A DNA stretch of 64,000 nt, from NCBI GenBank assembly GCA_022822365.1, contig JAJEBV010000008.1:295524-359523 (forward strand). The letters run 5' to 3'. Made by a program: the position numbers and the translations under genes. The DNA comes from Thermoanaerobaculia bacterium (GTDB lineage Bacteria > Acidobacteriota > Thermoanaerobaculia > Multivoradales > Multivoraceae). Positions 35,966 to 42,244 of the stretch are shown here, piece after piece; the stretch's first letter is position 1; every line of letters starts with the position of its first letter. The notes below the pieces were generated by a model. That model was not told the DNA's origin. It did not search any database and saw only the letters and a list, made by a program, of their open reading frames with translations.

Positions 35966-36465
35966 ACCGGCGCCGCCTGGCCATCGCCGCCGTCGTCGTG
36001 GCCGTTCTCGCCCCCCTCGGCGGTCTCCTCTGGTTCGAGTCCGGAATCCGCGCCCGGCAGGCCCAGCGCCCGGAAGTCGGGGCGACGTTCCCCGCCCTGC
36101 CGGGCCTCGCGGACGGCGAGACGCTGCCGGCCGCTCCGGGACGGCTGCGGGTGGTCACATTCGCCAGGGCCGGCTGCGGCAACTGCGACCGAACGATCAC
36201 CACCCTGCGGCGCCTGAACCGGACCGAAGATCCGGCCTTCGACCTGATCGCGGTCGTCGCCGGCGCCCATGAGCCGGAAGCGAACGGCGACGGCCTTCTC
36301 GCCATCGCCGACCCGGACGCCTCCGTCTCGAACCGCTTCGGCGTCGTCCACGTGCCGCTCGTGTTCCTGGTCGATGAACAGTCCCGGATCCTCGCGGTTG
36401 CCACCGGCGAACGTCCGGAGACCGCCTGGCGCGCTTTCTTGGAGTCCGGAACCGATGCGCTCTGA
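35962..36465 (+). CDS. Membrane-anchored thioredoxin-like (TlpA/redoxin) protein
   Basis: This 167-residue protein has an N-terminal transmembrane anchor (RLAIAAVVVAVLAPLGGLLW) and a thioredoxin-fold domain placed outside the cytoplasm. The active site is GCGNCDRT (C72, C75); the cis-proline region appears as HVPLVFLVDEQSRIL. Family members reduce, oxidise or isomerise disulfides of exported proteins. Here it overlaps the downstream C39 peptidase gene by 11 bp and precedes four small peptides with paired cysteines, so handling of their disulfide bonds is the natural inference. CGNC is not a classic CGPC/CPHC pair, so redox direction cannot be predicted. Confidence 0.82.
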   Translation: MNRRRLAIAAVVVAVLAPLGGLLWFESGIRARQAQRPEVGATFPALPGLADGETLPAAPGRLRVVTFARAGCGNCDRTITTLRRLNRTEDPAFDLIAVVAGAHEPEANGDGLLAIADPDASVSNRFGVVHVPLVFLVDEQSRILAVATGERPETAWRAFLESGTDAL

Positions 36466-37057
36466 GCGATTCCGGATCCGTCCCCCGCACGCGGCGGCCG
36501 CCGGCCTGCTGGTTGCGGCCGGTCTCGTGACGGTCGCTTCCCGGGCGCTGGGCCCGACCATGGACCGGCTCGCCTGGGCCGCCGCGCTCGACCCATCGGC
36601 GCCCGCCCCGGGCGAGGTCGTTCGCCAGCAGAGGCGCTCCGACTGCGGTCCGGCGGCCCTGAAGATGGTCCTGGACCACTGGGGCATCCAGGACGTGACG
36701 CTCGCCGAGCTAGAGATCGCGACCGGAACCGGACCGGACGGCACCAGCCTCCTGGCGCTCAAGAAAGCCGCCGAGGAACGGGGCGTGACGAGCCAGGGGC
36801 TCCGGCTTCCGGTCCATCGGCTCCGCGAGGTCTCGCTTCCCGCGATCGCTCACGTCCACGGCGACCACTTCGTCGTCATCCGCAGCACCGGCGACGAGCT
36901 CGTCATCGACGACCCCTCTCTGGGCCGGCTGCGCATGAGCTCCCGCGCCTTCGCCCGCTCCTGGGACGGCGTCGTTCTGAGCTTCACCGGCGGCCCTCCA
37001 CAGATTCCGCGGACGGTACGAAACCCGTCCGTTTCACCCGCAACTCACAACCCCTGA
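36455..37057 (+). CDS. Membrane-anchored stand-alone C39 peptidase (bacteriocin-leader type)
   Basis: This 200-residue protein has one hydrophobic anchor (residues 12-34) and a C39 papain-like domain. The oxyanion Gln58 lies six residues before the nucleophile Cys64 (QQRRSDCGPAALKMVLDHWG), with His138 in HGDHFVVI and Asp153 in IDDPSLG. All four expected residues are present. Most C39 domains are fused to an ABC exporter and cut leaders after double glycine; this one is free and anchored so that its active site should face the periplasm. It overlaps the thioredoxin gene and lies 15 bp before the first peptide gene. Processing of those peptides is inferred. Confidence 0.88.
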   Translation: MRSERFRIRPPHAAAAGLLVAAGLVTVASRALGPTMDRLAWAAALDPSAPAPGEVVRQQRRSDCGPAALKMVLDHWGIQDVTLAELEIATGTGPDGTSLLALKKAAEERGVTSQGLRLPVHRLREVSLPAIAHVHGDHFVVIRSTGDELVIDDPSLGRLRMSSRAFARSWDGVVLSFTGGPPQIPRTVRNPSVSPATHNP

Positions 37058-37072
37058 AGGAGATACTCCTCT

Positions 37073-37399
37073 ATGAAACTCCGCATTCTCTTTGTTTCCG
37101 CCCTCTTCCTGTTCCTTGCCGGCGCGGCACTGGCCGTTCCGACCATCGGCGAACCGACCGTTCCCGACGGAGCCGAACTCCTGGCCGCGTGGGACCTGGA
37201 ATCGCTTGCAGCCCCGACTTCGGCCGGCTACACGCTCGCCCCACCGGTCGTCGCGCCCGAACCCACCGAGCTGGCGGTCTACTCGCCCTGCGGTTGCACG
37301 CCGATTCCCGGCTGTCCGTTCCCGATTCCCTGGCCCTCACCCGGCCCCACGTTCCCGTTCCCGCTGCCCGGTCCGTGCACGTGTCCGCTGCCGTTCTAG
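37073..37399 (+). CDS. Exported peptide 1 with Pro/Cys-rich C-terminus
   Basis: This 108-residue precursor has a strong Sec signal (LRILFVSALFLFLAGAALA) and a ribosome site GAAGGAGA 12 bp before the ATG. The mature part is acidic and ends in an unusual tail (about 71-108) with cysteines C73, C75, C81, C102 and C104. Two C-x-C pairs flank a run of Pro-Phe/Pro-Trp/Pro-Ser units (PFPIPWPSPGPTFPFPLPG). No GG site and no known family. The odd cysteine count leaves one free thiol or an intermolecular bond. A surface, structural or antimicrobial peptide are all possible; membership of the cluster is by position. Confidence 0.75.
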   Translation: MKLRILFVSALFLFLAGAALAVPTIGEPTVPDGAELLAAWDLESLAAPTSAGYTLAPPVVAPEPTELAVYSPCGCTPIPGCPFPIPWPSPGPTFPFPLPGPCTCPLPF

Positions 37400-37436
37400 T
37401 GCAGATCACACCCACATCTTCCGAAGGAATACCGAC

Positions 37437-37613
37437 ATGAACACCGCTTCAACCCTGATCGCGATCGTGCCCGAGGCCGACCTCGCGGCCGTCACCGGCG
37501 GAAACGACTGGGTCGTCTCGGCGGCCTGCTGGGCGGCAGCGGTCTTCGTCGACGCCTTCTTTCCAGGCCTGGGTGCCGTGATCTCCCTTTCCTGCCTGAC
37601 CCCCGTCATCTGA
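37437..37613 (+). CDS. Double-glycine-leader bacteriocin-like peptide 2
   Basis: This 58-residue precursor has no Sec signal. Residues 1-22 form a typical double-glycine leader: PEADLAAVTGG carries acidic -8, Leu -7, Val -4 and Gly-Gly at -2/-1. Cleavage would release a 36-residue, very hydrophobic peptide with two cysteines (C31 and C53) 21 residues apart and an FFPGLGAV centre. A GAAGGA ribosome site precedes ATG 37437. The size, leader and cysteine pair match class II bacteriocins, and a C39 peptidase gene lies 380 bp upstream. The target and activity are unknown. Confidence 0.82.
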   Translation: MNTASTLIAIVPEADLAAVTGGNDWVVSAACWAAAVFVDAFFPGLGAVISLSCLTPVI

Positions 37614-37662
37614 AACCACCACGAACGACTCGTTCACATCTGAACCCCAAAGGATCTCACTC

Positions 37663-37983
37663 ATGACAAAGACCCTTCTAGCCGTCGTGGCGGGCGCTGC
37701 GCTGTCGGTCAGCGCAGCCGTTCCGCCACCTGACTCCCTTTCTCGCTCGCCCGTGGACTCCGAGCTGCGCACAGCAACGGCCGTTCACGAGCCTGCCATC
37801 GACCTCGGTCCGCACTCCCTGCCCAACCAGGTTCTGACGCAGACCGTGGGAACGGGCCCCACTTCCGACTTCCTCTGCGGAGCGGCCGCGGGAGCCGGTT
37901 TCGCCCTCACGCTGAGCGGCGTCGGGGCGATCCCGGGCGTACTGCTGGGCGGCGCCGGCATGGCCTGCGCCATGTTCTTCTGA
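37663..37983 (+). CDS. Exported two-cysteine hydrophobic peptide 3
   Basis: This 106-residue precursor begins with a Sec signal (KTLLAVVAGAALSVSAAV), followed by a polar spacer (about 21-62) and the segment TVGTGPTSDF. A Gly/Ala-rich hydrophobic core follows, bounded by C72 and C102 (GAAAGAGF, GVGAIPGVLLGGAG), ending MFF. The core and the GTG site align in position with peptides 2 and 4. The spacer-plus-core plan suggests a pro-peptide exported by Sec and then cut. AAAGGA lies 9 bp before ATG 37663. No known family recognised. Confidence 0.78.
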   Translation: MTKTLLAVVAGAALSVSAAVPPPDSLSRSPVDSELRTATAVHEPAIDLGPHSLPNQVLTQTVGTGPTSDFLCGAAAGAGFALTLSGVGAIPGVLLGGAGMACAMFF

Positions 37984-38053
37984 GCTCAGCCACTCGACGC
38001 AACCAGTCAGTCAACCAATCAACCCAAACCACTTGATCCTAGAAAGGAACGAC

Positions 38054-38350
38054 ATGTCCAGGAAAACACTAGCCACAGTTCTCCTCATCACTCTCGCGTT
38101 CGCCCTCGCTCCAACGGCAGGGGCCAGCAGCGCTCCCGACTTCCCGGTCCCGGACGGCGGCTATCCGGCCGAGGCCGGGCAAGTCGGTGAACTCGTCCTC
38201 GCGACGGCGACCGGCGGAACGAACTGGAGTTGCGTCGGCGCCGTCCTCGGCTTCAGCTTCGGCGCCATGGCTGCCGGCGCCGTGTTCGGTCCCGCCGCTC
38301 TAGCCGTCGCCGGAGCCTACGCACCCGTCCTACTTCCGCTCTGCTCCTAG
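38054..38350 (+). CDS. Exported two-cysteine peptide 4 with GG site
   Basis: This 98-residue precursor has a Sec signal (KTLATVLLITLAFALAPTAG), an acidic spacer and a GG site at residues 54-55 (GELVLATATGG, Leu at -7). The 43-residue hydrophobic core carries C60 and C97 and starts TNWSC. The TGG-(T/N)-(N/D)-W junction nearly repeats that of peptide 2 (TGG-N-D-W), so the same protease may cut both. A GAAAGGA site precedes ATG 38054. The combination of a Sec signal and a double-glycine site in one precursor is unusual. Confidence 0.8.
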   Translation: MSRKTLATVLLITLAFALAPTAGASSAPDFPVPDGGYPAEAGQVGELVLATATGGTNWSCVGAVLGFSFGAMAAGAVFGPAALAVAGAYAPVLLPLCS

Positions 38351-38384
38351 GTCCCGTCCCTCAGACGCAGTAAGACCACGTCAA

Positions 38385-38475
38385 TAGAGAGTTCGATGGC
38401 CACGAAGAAGTCAGGAGCCCTGCCCAACCCATCGGGTCGACCTCCCACGTCTCCTGCGTGGCCATCGTCTCTCTA
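38385..38475 (+). repeat. Large hairpin: 18-bp stem plus inner stem
   Basis: TAGAGAG and CGATGGCCACG (38385-38391, 38394-38404) pair with CGTGGCCATCG and CTCTCTA (38457-38467, 38469-38475), separated by a small bulge. CAGGAG (38412-38417) pairs with CTCCTG (38451-38456) and ACCCatcGGGT forms a tip hairpin. AGAGA at 38483-38487 could compete for TCTCT of the right arm. No T-run follows. A regulatory RNA, processing site or small mobile-like element are possible. Confidence 0.65.
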
Positions 38476-38488
38476 CTCCGCAGAGATG

Positions 38489-38638
38489 TTTGACGGACGC
38501 CATCCCGGCGCGCTAGCGTCCGCCCGTTGGTTGTCAGAGGCGCAGTGGGCCTGCGAGCCGGACCCCCTGCCATGCTTGGCCAGTGCCCCTGGGCCTAGGG
38601 TCGCTCCCTTCGTCAGGCGAAGCGGTGGGGGGTCTCGT
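38489..38638 (+). ncRNA. Conserved intergenic element, copy A (candidate structured leader)
   Basis: It shares ordered blocks with 41985-42132: TTTGACGGA, CCGTTGGTTGTC, GTGGGCCTGCGAGCCGG, GGGTCGCTCCC, GGCGAA and GTYTCGT. Spacing after the third block is identical in both copies. The TCGCT-loop hairpin has different stem bases in the two copies (AGGG/CCCT here, CCGGG/CCCGG there), which suggests RNA structure. It lies 92 bp before the ABC permease gene. RNA nature is inferred. Confidence 0.5.
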
Positions 38639-38730
38639 CGCTCCTCTGCCAGGCGGCCAGCGCGGTCCGCCGCCAGTCCTGGTGTCGGCCTTCCCCATCG
38701 CGAGAGCCGGACAGTGACCCCAAGGACTCC

Positions 38731-40317
38731 ATGGCCAGGTTGACTGCGCACGGAAGCCGGGCCGACCGGCTGCTGACCCTGGCGCGGCTGGTGTTGCCGG
38801 ACGCCATTCGGCGGGCCAACCAGCCGCTGGCGGTGGCGATCCCGGTGGCCGTGCTGTTCCTCGTGTTCGCGACGGTCGCGACGCTGGCGTTGCTTCCGGC
38901 GATCTTCGCGGTTGAGAGCGACTCACTGCGGAGGAACCTCCTGAGCCTGATCGCCTGCTCCGTGACGGCGTTAGCGCTGCTCGTGCAGGTGCTGCTTCGA
39001 GCGCCCGTGACCTGGCTGCTCGACCTGGAGGACCTGCTGCGGCTGCCCGTCGGCTTCCGGGACCTGTACGGGCTCCGTCTCGCTCTCAGTACGATCGGGT
39101 ACTGGCTCCCCGTTCTCGGTCCTGCCGGCGTCTACCTCACCGTCATGAGGTCGGGAGGTCTCAGCGGAGTGCCGGTCACCCTGCTGGGCATTCTGAGCCT
39201 GGTCTGGATCTTCGGCCGTACGGTGGCGATCCTGTCTCTTCTCGTCGACCGCTCGGTCGAAGGTGGGCTCAGCACACTGGCCATGGTGGTGGTCATGGCG
39301 GCCTGTCAAGGCGCGATTCTCTTCGGATCGCTGGCGCTCGGCGGCGAGCTCGATTCCGAAGCGATCATTGGGGCGATCGAGGAGTCCGCCGTTCTCGGCG
39401 GCCTCGGCTACACGCCCCCCGGCCTCATCGTCGGCATCGTCCACCAACCGGGGCCTTCGTTGCCGAATCTGGCGAGACTTGGCGGCCTGATGATCGTTCT
39501 CGGCGCCCTGGTCGCGCTCGAGAACCGGCTGCTCCTTCGCAGCTACGTAGAACGTCCTGGCGGTGACCGCCGAGTCGCTTCCGGTGTGCTTCCTCTGGTC
39601 CGAATGCTCCGAAGATCCCGCCGTCTCACTCCCATGGCCACCCTTACGGTCCTCGAAACCGAATGCCTGTTGCGCCTCAAACCGGCAAGGTTGGTTCTGG
39701 CGATTGCGGTCGCCTTCGCCCTGGTGTGGGTACCCGCCCTCGCCGGTCTCACAGTCGGTCTGGCCGGGCTCTTTGGACTGGCGCTCCATGGTTTCCGGGC
39801 GGAGAAACAGCCGTCGACCGGCTACGTATGGAGGGAATCTCTCGGCCTGCCCCTCGCCGGCCTCCAGATCTTCCGCGCAACCGGCCGCGCGCCCAGCGTG
39901 ATGAGCATCGTGGTTCTAGTGCTCATCCTGAGTCTGACGCCACTCGACTGGTTCGGCTGGAGCTTCTTCCTGGTTGCGTCCTGCCTGATGCTCGCCGGCG
40001 TCCTCCTGGCCGGAGCCGCATACGGCCTGATCCAGGTCCACTGGCCCCAACGCAGTGCCGGCCCGGGCAACGAGACGAATGCCGCGAAGTTCGCGGCGTC
40101 ACTCCTGTTGCCGCAGATCGCCTTCGCTCCAGTACTCCTCTCCTTCATTCTGTACATCCTGTACGAGCGCGAACGTCTCAGCGCTCTTACCGTCGGCCTC
40201 GTCGCGGCAGCAGTCCTCCTCCTCGCTGCCGGGGCCGCGTACGCGTCTCGCCGATGGCAGAGACGGATGCTGGAAACCCGAGGCCGCGAACTCCTCCTCG
40301 GAGACCCTTCCCACTAA
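38731..40317 (+). CDS. ABC-type exporter membrane subunit
   Basis: This 528-residue protein has about 12 hydrophobic segments in two halves separated by a basic cytoplasmic loop (VRMLRRSRRLTPMA), the layout of ABC-2-like exporter permeases. No other motif is visible. It starts at ATG 38731. The ATPase gene follows 51 bp later on the same strand and a Yip1-like protein after it, so the three probably form one transporter unit. Position next to the secreted-peptide genes suggests peptide export or self-protection. A lone lipid or ion transporter cannot be excluded. Confidence 0.78.
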   Translation: MARLTAHGSRADRLLTLARLVLPDAIRRANQPLAVAIPVAVLFLVFATVATLALLPAIFAVESDSLRRNLLSLIACSVTALALLVQVLLRAPVTWLLDLEDLLRLPVGFRDLYGLRLALSTIGYWLPVLGPAGVYLTVMRSGGLSGVPVTLLGILSLVWIFGRTVAILSLLVDRSVEGGLSTLAMVVVMAACQGAILFGSLALGGELDSEAIIGAIEESAVLGGLGYTPPGLIVGIVHQPGPSLPNLARLGGLMIVLGALVALENRLLLRSYVERPGGDRRVASGVLPLVRMLRRSRRLTPMATLTVLETECLLRLKPARLVLAIAVAFALVWVPALAGLTVGLAGLFGLALHGFRAEKQPSTGYVWRESLGLPLAGLQIFRATGRAPSVMSIVVLVLILSLTPLDWFGWSFFLVASCLMLAGVLLAGAAYGLIQVHWPQRSAGPGNETNAAKFAASLLLPQIAFAPVLLSFILYILYERERLSALTVGLVAAAVLLLAAGAAYASRRWQRRMLETRGRELLLGDPSH

Positions 40318-40368
40318 CCCTGCCCCACACCCCCCTCTGCCCCTACAACCACAAGGAACACCTCACGG

Positions 40369-41157
40369 ATGGAAGAAGCAATCAAGGCAGAGAACCTGAC
40401 CCGGTCGTACGGAGGAAACGTCGTCGTCGACGGCGTCGACCTGGACGTCCGGGAGGGGCAGATCCTGGGTTTCGTCGGCCCCAACGGGGCCGGCAAGACG
40501 ACGACCTGGTCGATGCTGACCGGGGTCTTGCGGCCGACGAAGGGCACGGTGCGGCTGCTCGGCAAGCCGATGGACATCGACGACACCGAGCTCAAGCAGC
40601 AACTCGGCATCGTGCCCGATCACAGCGTGATGTTCGAGAGCCTGACCGGCGAGGAACTGCTGCTGTCGTATGCCCGCATCTACGGCCTGGGCCGCGAGGA
40701 CGCCGGGCAGCGGACCGACGAGGCGCTCGCCGTGTTCGACCTCGAGGACGCCGCCAGGCGCCCGATCACGACCTACTCCCACGGCATGAGGAAGAAGATC
40801 CGCCTTGCCGCGGCGACCCTTCACGCACCGCGAATCCTGTTCCTCGACGAGCCGTTCGAGGGAATGGACGCCCTGAGCGCCCGCACCGTCATGTCGATCC
40901 TGCAGCAGATGGCCGAGCAGGGAGCAGCCATCTTCCTCACTTCCCACATGCTCGACTACGTCGAGCGCGTGTCGACCCACATCGCCGTCATCAGGGACGG
41001 CAAGGTCCTCCTGTCGTGCTCCCGGGAGGAGTTCCGCGAACTGCCCGCCGCCGAGGGAGAAGACGGCGCCGGCCGGCTCGAGAACCTCATTCTCAGCATC
41101 TCCAGGCGCGAGAGGTTCTCCCGCCTCTCCTGGATCGGCAACAGGAGCACGACATGA
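40369..41157 (+). CDS. ABC transporter ATP-binding protein (exporter type)
   Basis: This 262-residue ATPase has Walker A GPNGAGKTT (residues 37-45), a Q-loop region QLGIVPDH, a variant signature YSHGMRKK (136-143, in place of LSGGQ), Walker B RILFLDEP (155-162) and the switch histidine in LTSHML. The YSxGM form is typical of ABC-2 exporters for drugs, peptides and lipids. It should power the adjacent permease. Its stop overlaps the start of the Yip1-like gene (ATGA). Confidence 0.93.
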   Translation: MEEAIKAENLTRSYGGNVVVDGVDLDVREGQILGFVGPNGAGKTTTWSMLTGVLRPTKGTVRLLGKPMDIDDTELKQQLGIVPDHSVMFESLTGEELLLSYARIYGLGREDAGQRTDEALAVFDLEDAARRPITTYSHGMRKKIRLAAATLHAPRILFLDEPFEGMDALSARTVMSILQQMAEQGAAIFLTSHMLDYVERVSTHIAVIRDGKVLLSCSREEFRELPAAEGEDGAGRLENLILSISRRERFSRLSWIGNRSTT

Positions 41158-41933
41158 CCGAGTACCAAGGCAGCATCAACGGCGAACGCAACGCCGAAAC
41201 CGGCGGCAACCACTCACAGGGCCGGAACGCCTGGCTCACGGCGCTGCTCGGGCTCTTCGCGTCGCCGCGGCAGAGTTTCGAGATCATCCGGAACCGCAAC
41301 CCATGGCTCGCAACGCTGCTCCTGGTCCTGGCCGGAAACGCCGCCCTGGCCCTGGCCTCGGCGCCACTGGGTCTCCAGGCCATGCGAGCCCAACTGACGG
41401 ACCGGATGCCTGGCAGCCCCGAACAGGTCAACGCCATGATGGCGCAGTTCGAACAGGCAGCCGCGGCAGGACGTTGGCTGGCGATGGCCACCGGTCCCCT
41501 CTCCGTGGCCGTCGGACTCGCGATCCAGACCGTGCTCGTGTGGCTCCTGGCGATCGCCCTCCAGGGCCGGCTCCGATTCGTCCAGTCCCTCGCCCTGATG
41601 ATCCACCTGGCCGTGATCACTCATCTCCAGAGCTGGGCCAACTTCCTTCTCGTTCACCTCCGCGGCACCGACGCGATCCGATCGCAACTGGACCTCCGTG
41701 CGCCGATGGGACTCGACCTGCTGCTGGCCGGCGACAACGCGACCCTCAACGCCGTCTACGCGAGCATCAACCCGTTCACGATCTGGTTTCTCGCGCTGCT
41801 CGCGCTGGGCGCCGCCGCGGTGTTCGAGGTCCCGCAGCGCAAGGCATGGCTGCTGGCCGCCATCTACTGGGCAGCGACGACGGCCTTCACCGCCGTGGCG
41901 GCCGGTCTCTTCGCCCGGCTCACACCGAGCTGA
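41154..41933 (+). CDS. Yip1-domain-like membrane protein
   Basis: This 259-residue protein has a polar N-terminus, then five hydrophobic segments, beginning with the Yip1-type opening LTALLGLFASPRQSFEIIRNR and ending LLAAIYWAATTAFTAVAAGL. In bacteria, Yip1-like proteins are often encoded next to ABC-2 exporter genes. Translation is coupled to the ATPase through a 4-bp overlap. It may be a transporter accessory or an immunity-like membrane protein, but neither is shown. A hairpin follows its stop. Confidence 0.8.
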   Translation: MTEYQGSINGERNAETGGNHSQGRNAWLTALLGLFASPRQSFEIIRNRNPWLATLLLVLAGNAALALASAPLGLQAMRAQLTDRMPGSPEQVNAMMAQFEQAAAAGRWLAMATGPLSVAVGLAIQTVLVWLLAIALQGRLRFVQSLALMIHLAVITHLQSWANFLLVHLRGTDAIRSQLDLRAPMGLDLLLAGDNATLNAVYASINPFTIWFLALLALGAAAVFEVPQRKAWLLAAIYWAATTAFTAVAAGLFARLTPS

Positions 41934-41953
41934 CCGGACGGGTCGGCGTCCGG
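41934..41953 (+). terminator. Hairpin directly after the exporter operon
   Basis: CCGGACG pairs perfectly with CGTCCGG around GGTCGG, beginning at the base after the stop codon. No T-run follows, so termination strength is uncertain. Confidence 0.45.
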
Positions 41954-41984
41954 CCCGGTCCCACTCCGCCAGATGGTCGAGTCG

Positions 41985-42132
41985 TTTGACGGAGAATCGA
42001 CCGCGCGGTAGCTTCTCGCCGTTGGTTGTCGTCGCGCCGTGGGCCTGCGAGCCGGGTCTCCTGCCGAATACAACAGTCGACACCAGGCGCCGGGTCGCTC
42101 CCGGCGCTCGGCGAATAGGCAGGGCGTTTCGT
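41985..42132 (+). ncRNA. Conserved intergenic element, copy B (candidate structured leader)
   Basis: It aligns with 38489-38638 through six blocks in the same order. Exactly 36 nt separate GAGCCGG from GGGTCGCTCCC in both, then 7 nt to GGCGAA and 10 nt to GTYTCGT. GCCGGG-tcgct-CCCGGC forms a 6-bp stem here. A promoter at 42201 lies downstream, so if transcribed it is read from further upstream or is a DNA element. Confidence 0.5.
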
Positions 42133-42200
42133 GCCCACTGTGCATGGCGACCAACAAGGCCCGGCGCCAACTCTCTCTGCCGGCCTCAGCCGCGGCATGC

Positions 42201-42209
42201 TGGTATAAC
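42201..42209 (+). promoter_or_regulatory. Extended -10 promoter (TGnTATAAC)
   Basis: TGGTATAAC fits an extended -10; the predicted start near 42216 gives a leader of about 29 nt that includes the GAGGAGA ribosome site at 42231-42237. No clear -35 is visible. Confidence 0.55.
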
Positions 42210-42244
42210 GGTGGCACTCCCAGTAATCGATGAGGAGAGCCACC

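Larger units (their letters stand above)
38351..38730. other. 380-bp non-coding stretch after the peptide genes
   Basis: No credible gene is seen. It contains a large hairpin (38385-38475) and a conserved element (38489-38638), listed separately. A sequence resembling a B12 box (AGTCAGGAGCCCTGCC, 38410-38425) lies in the hairpin loop, but the rest of a cobalamin riboswitch is absent. Confidence 0.6.
41954..42244. other. Non-coding stretch before exported-protein gene
   Basis: Together with the hairpin just before it, this is 311 bp without a gene. It contains the conserved element copy B and an extended -10 promoter, listed separately. No further feature was seen. Confidence 0.6.

Noticed and set aside
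38410-38425. B12-box-like sequence suggesting a cobalamin riboswitch
   Set aside because: Only the 16-nt box resembles the consensus (15 of 16). The upstream GGGAA, GGTGnAA and CCCGC core blocks are absent, and the match lies in the loop of a long hairpin with an obvious pairing of its own.
38473-38926. Minus-strand frames before and within the exporter permease gene
   Set aside because: Short, Pro/Arg-rich, without start signals, and overlapping the conserved intergenic element.
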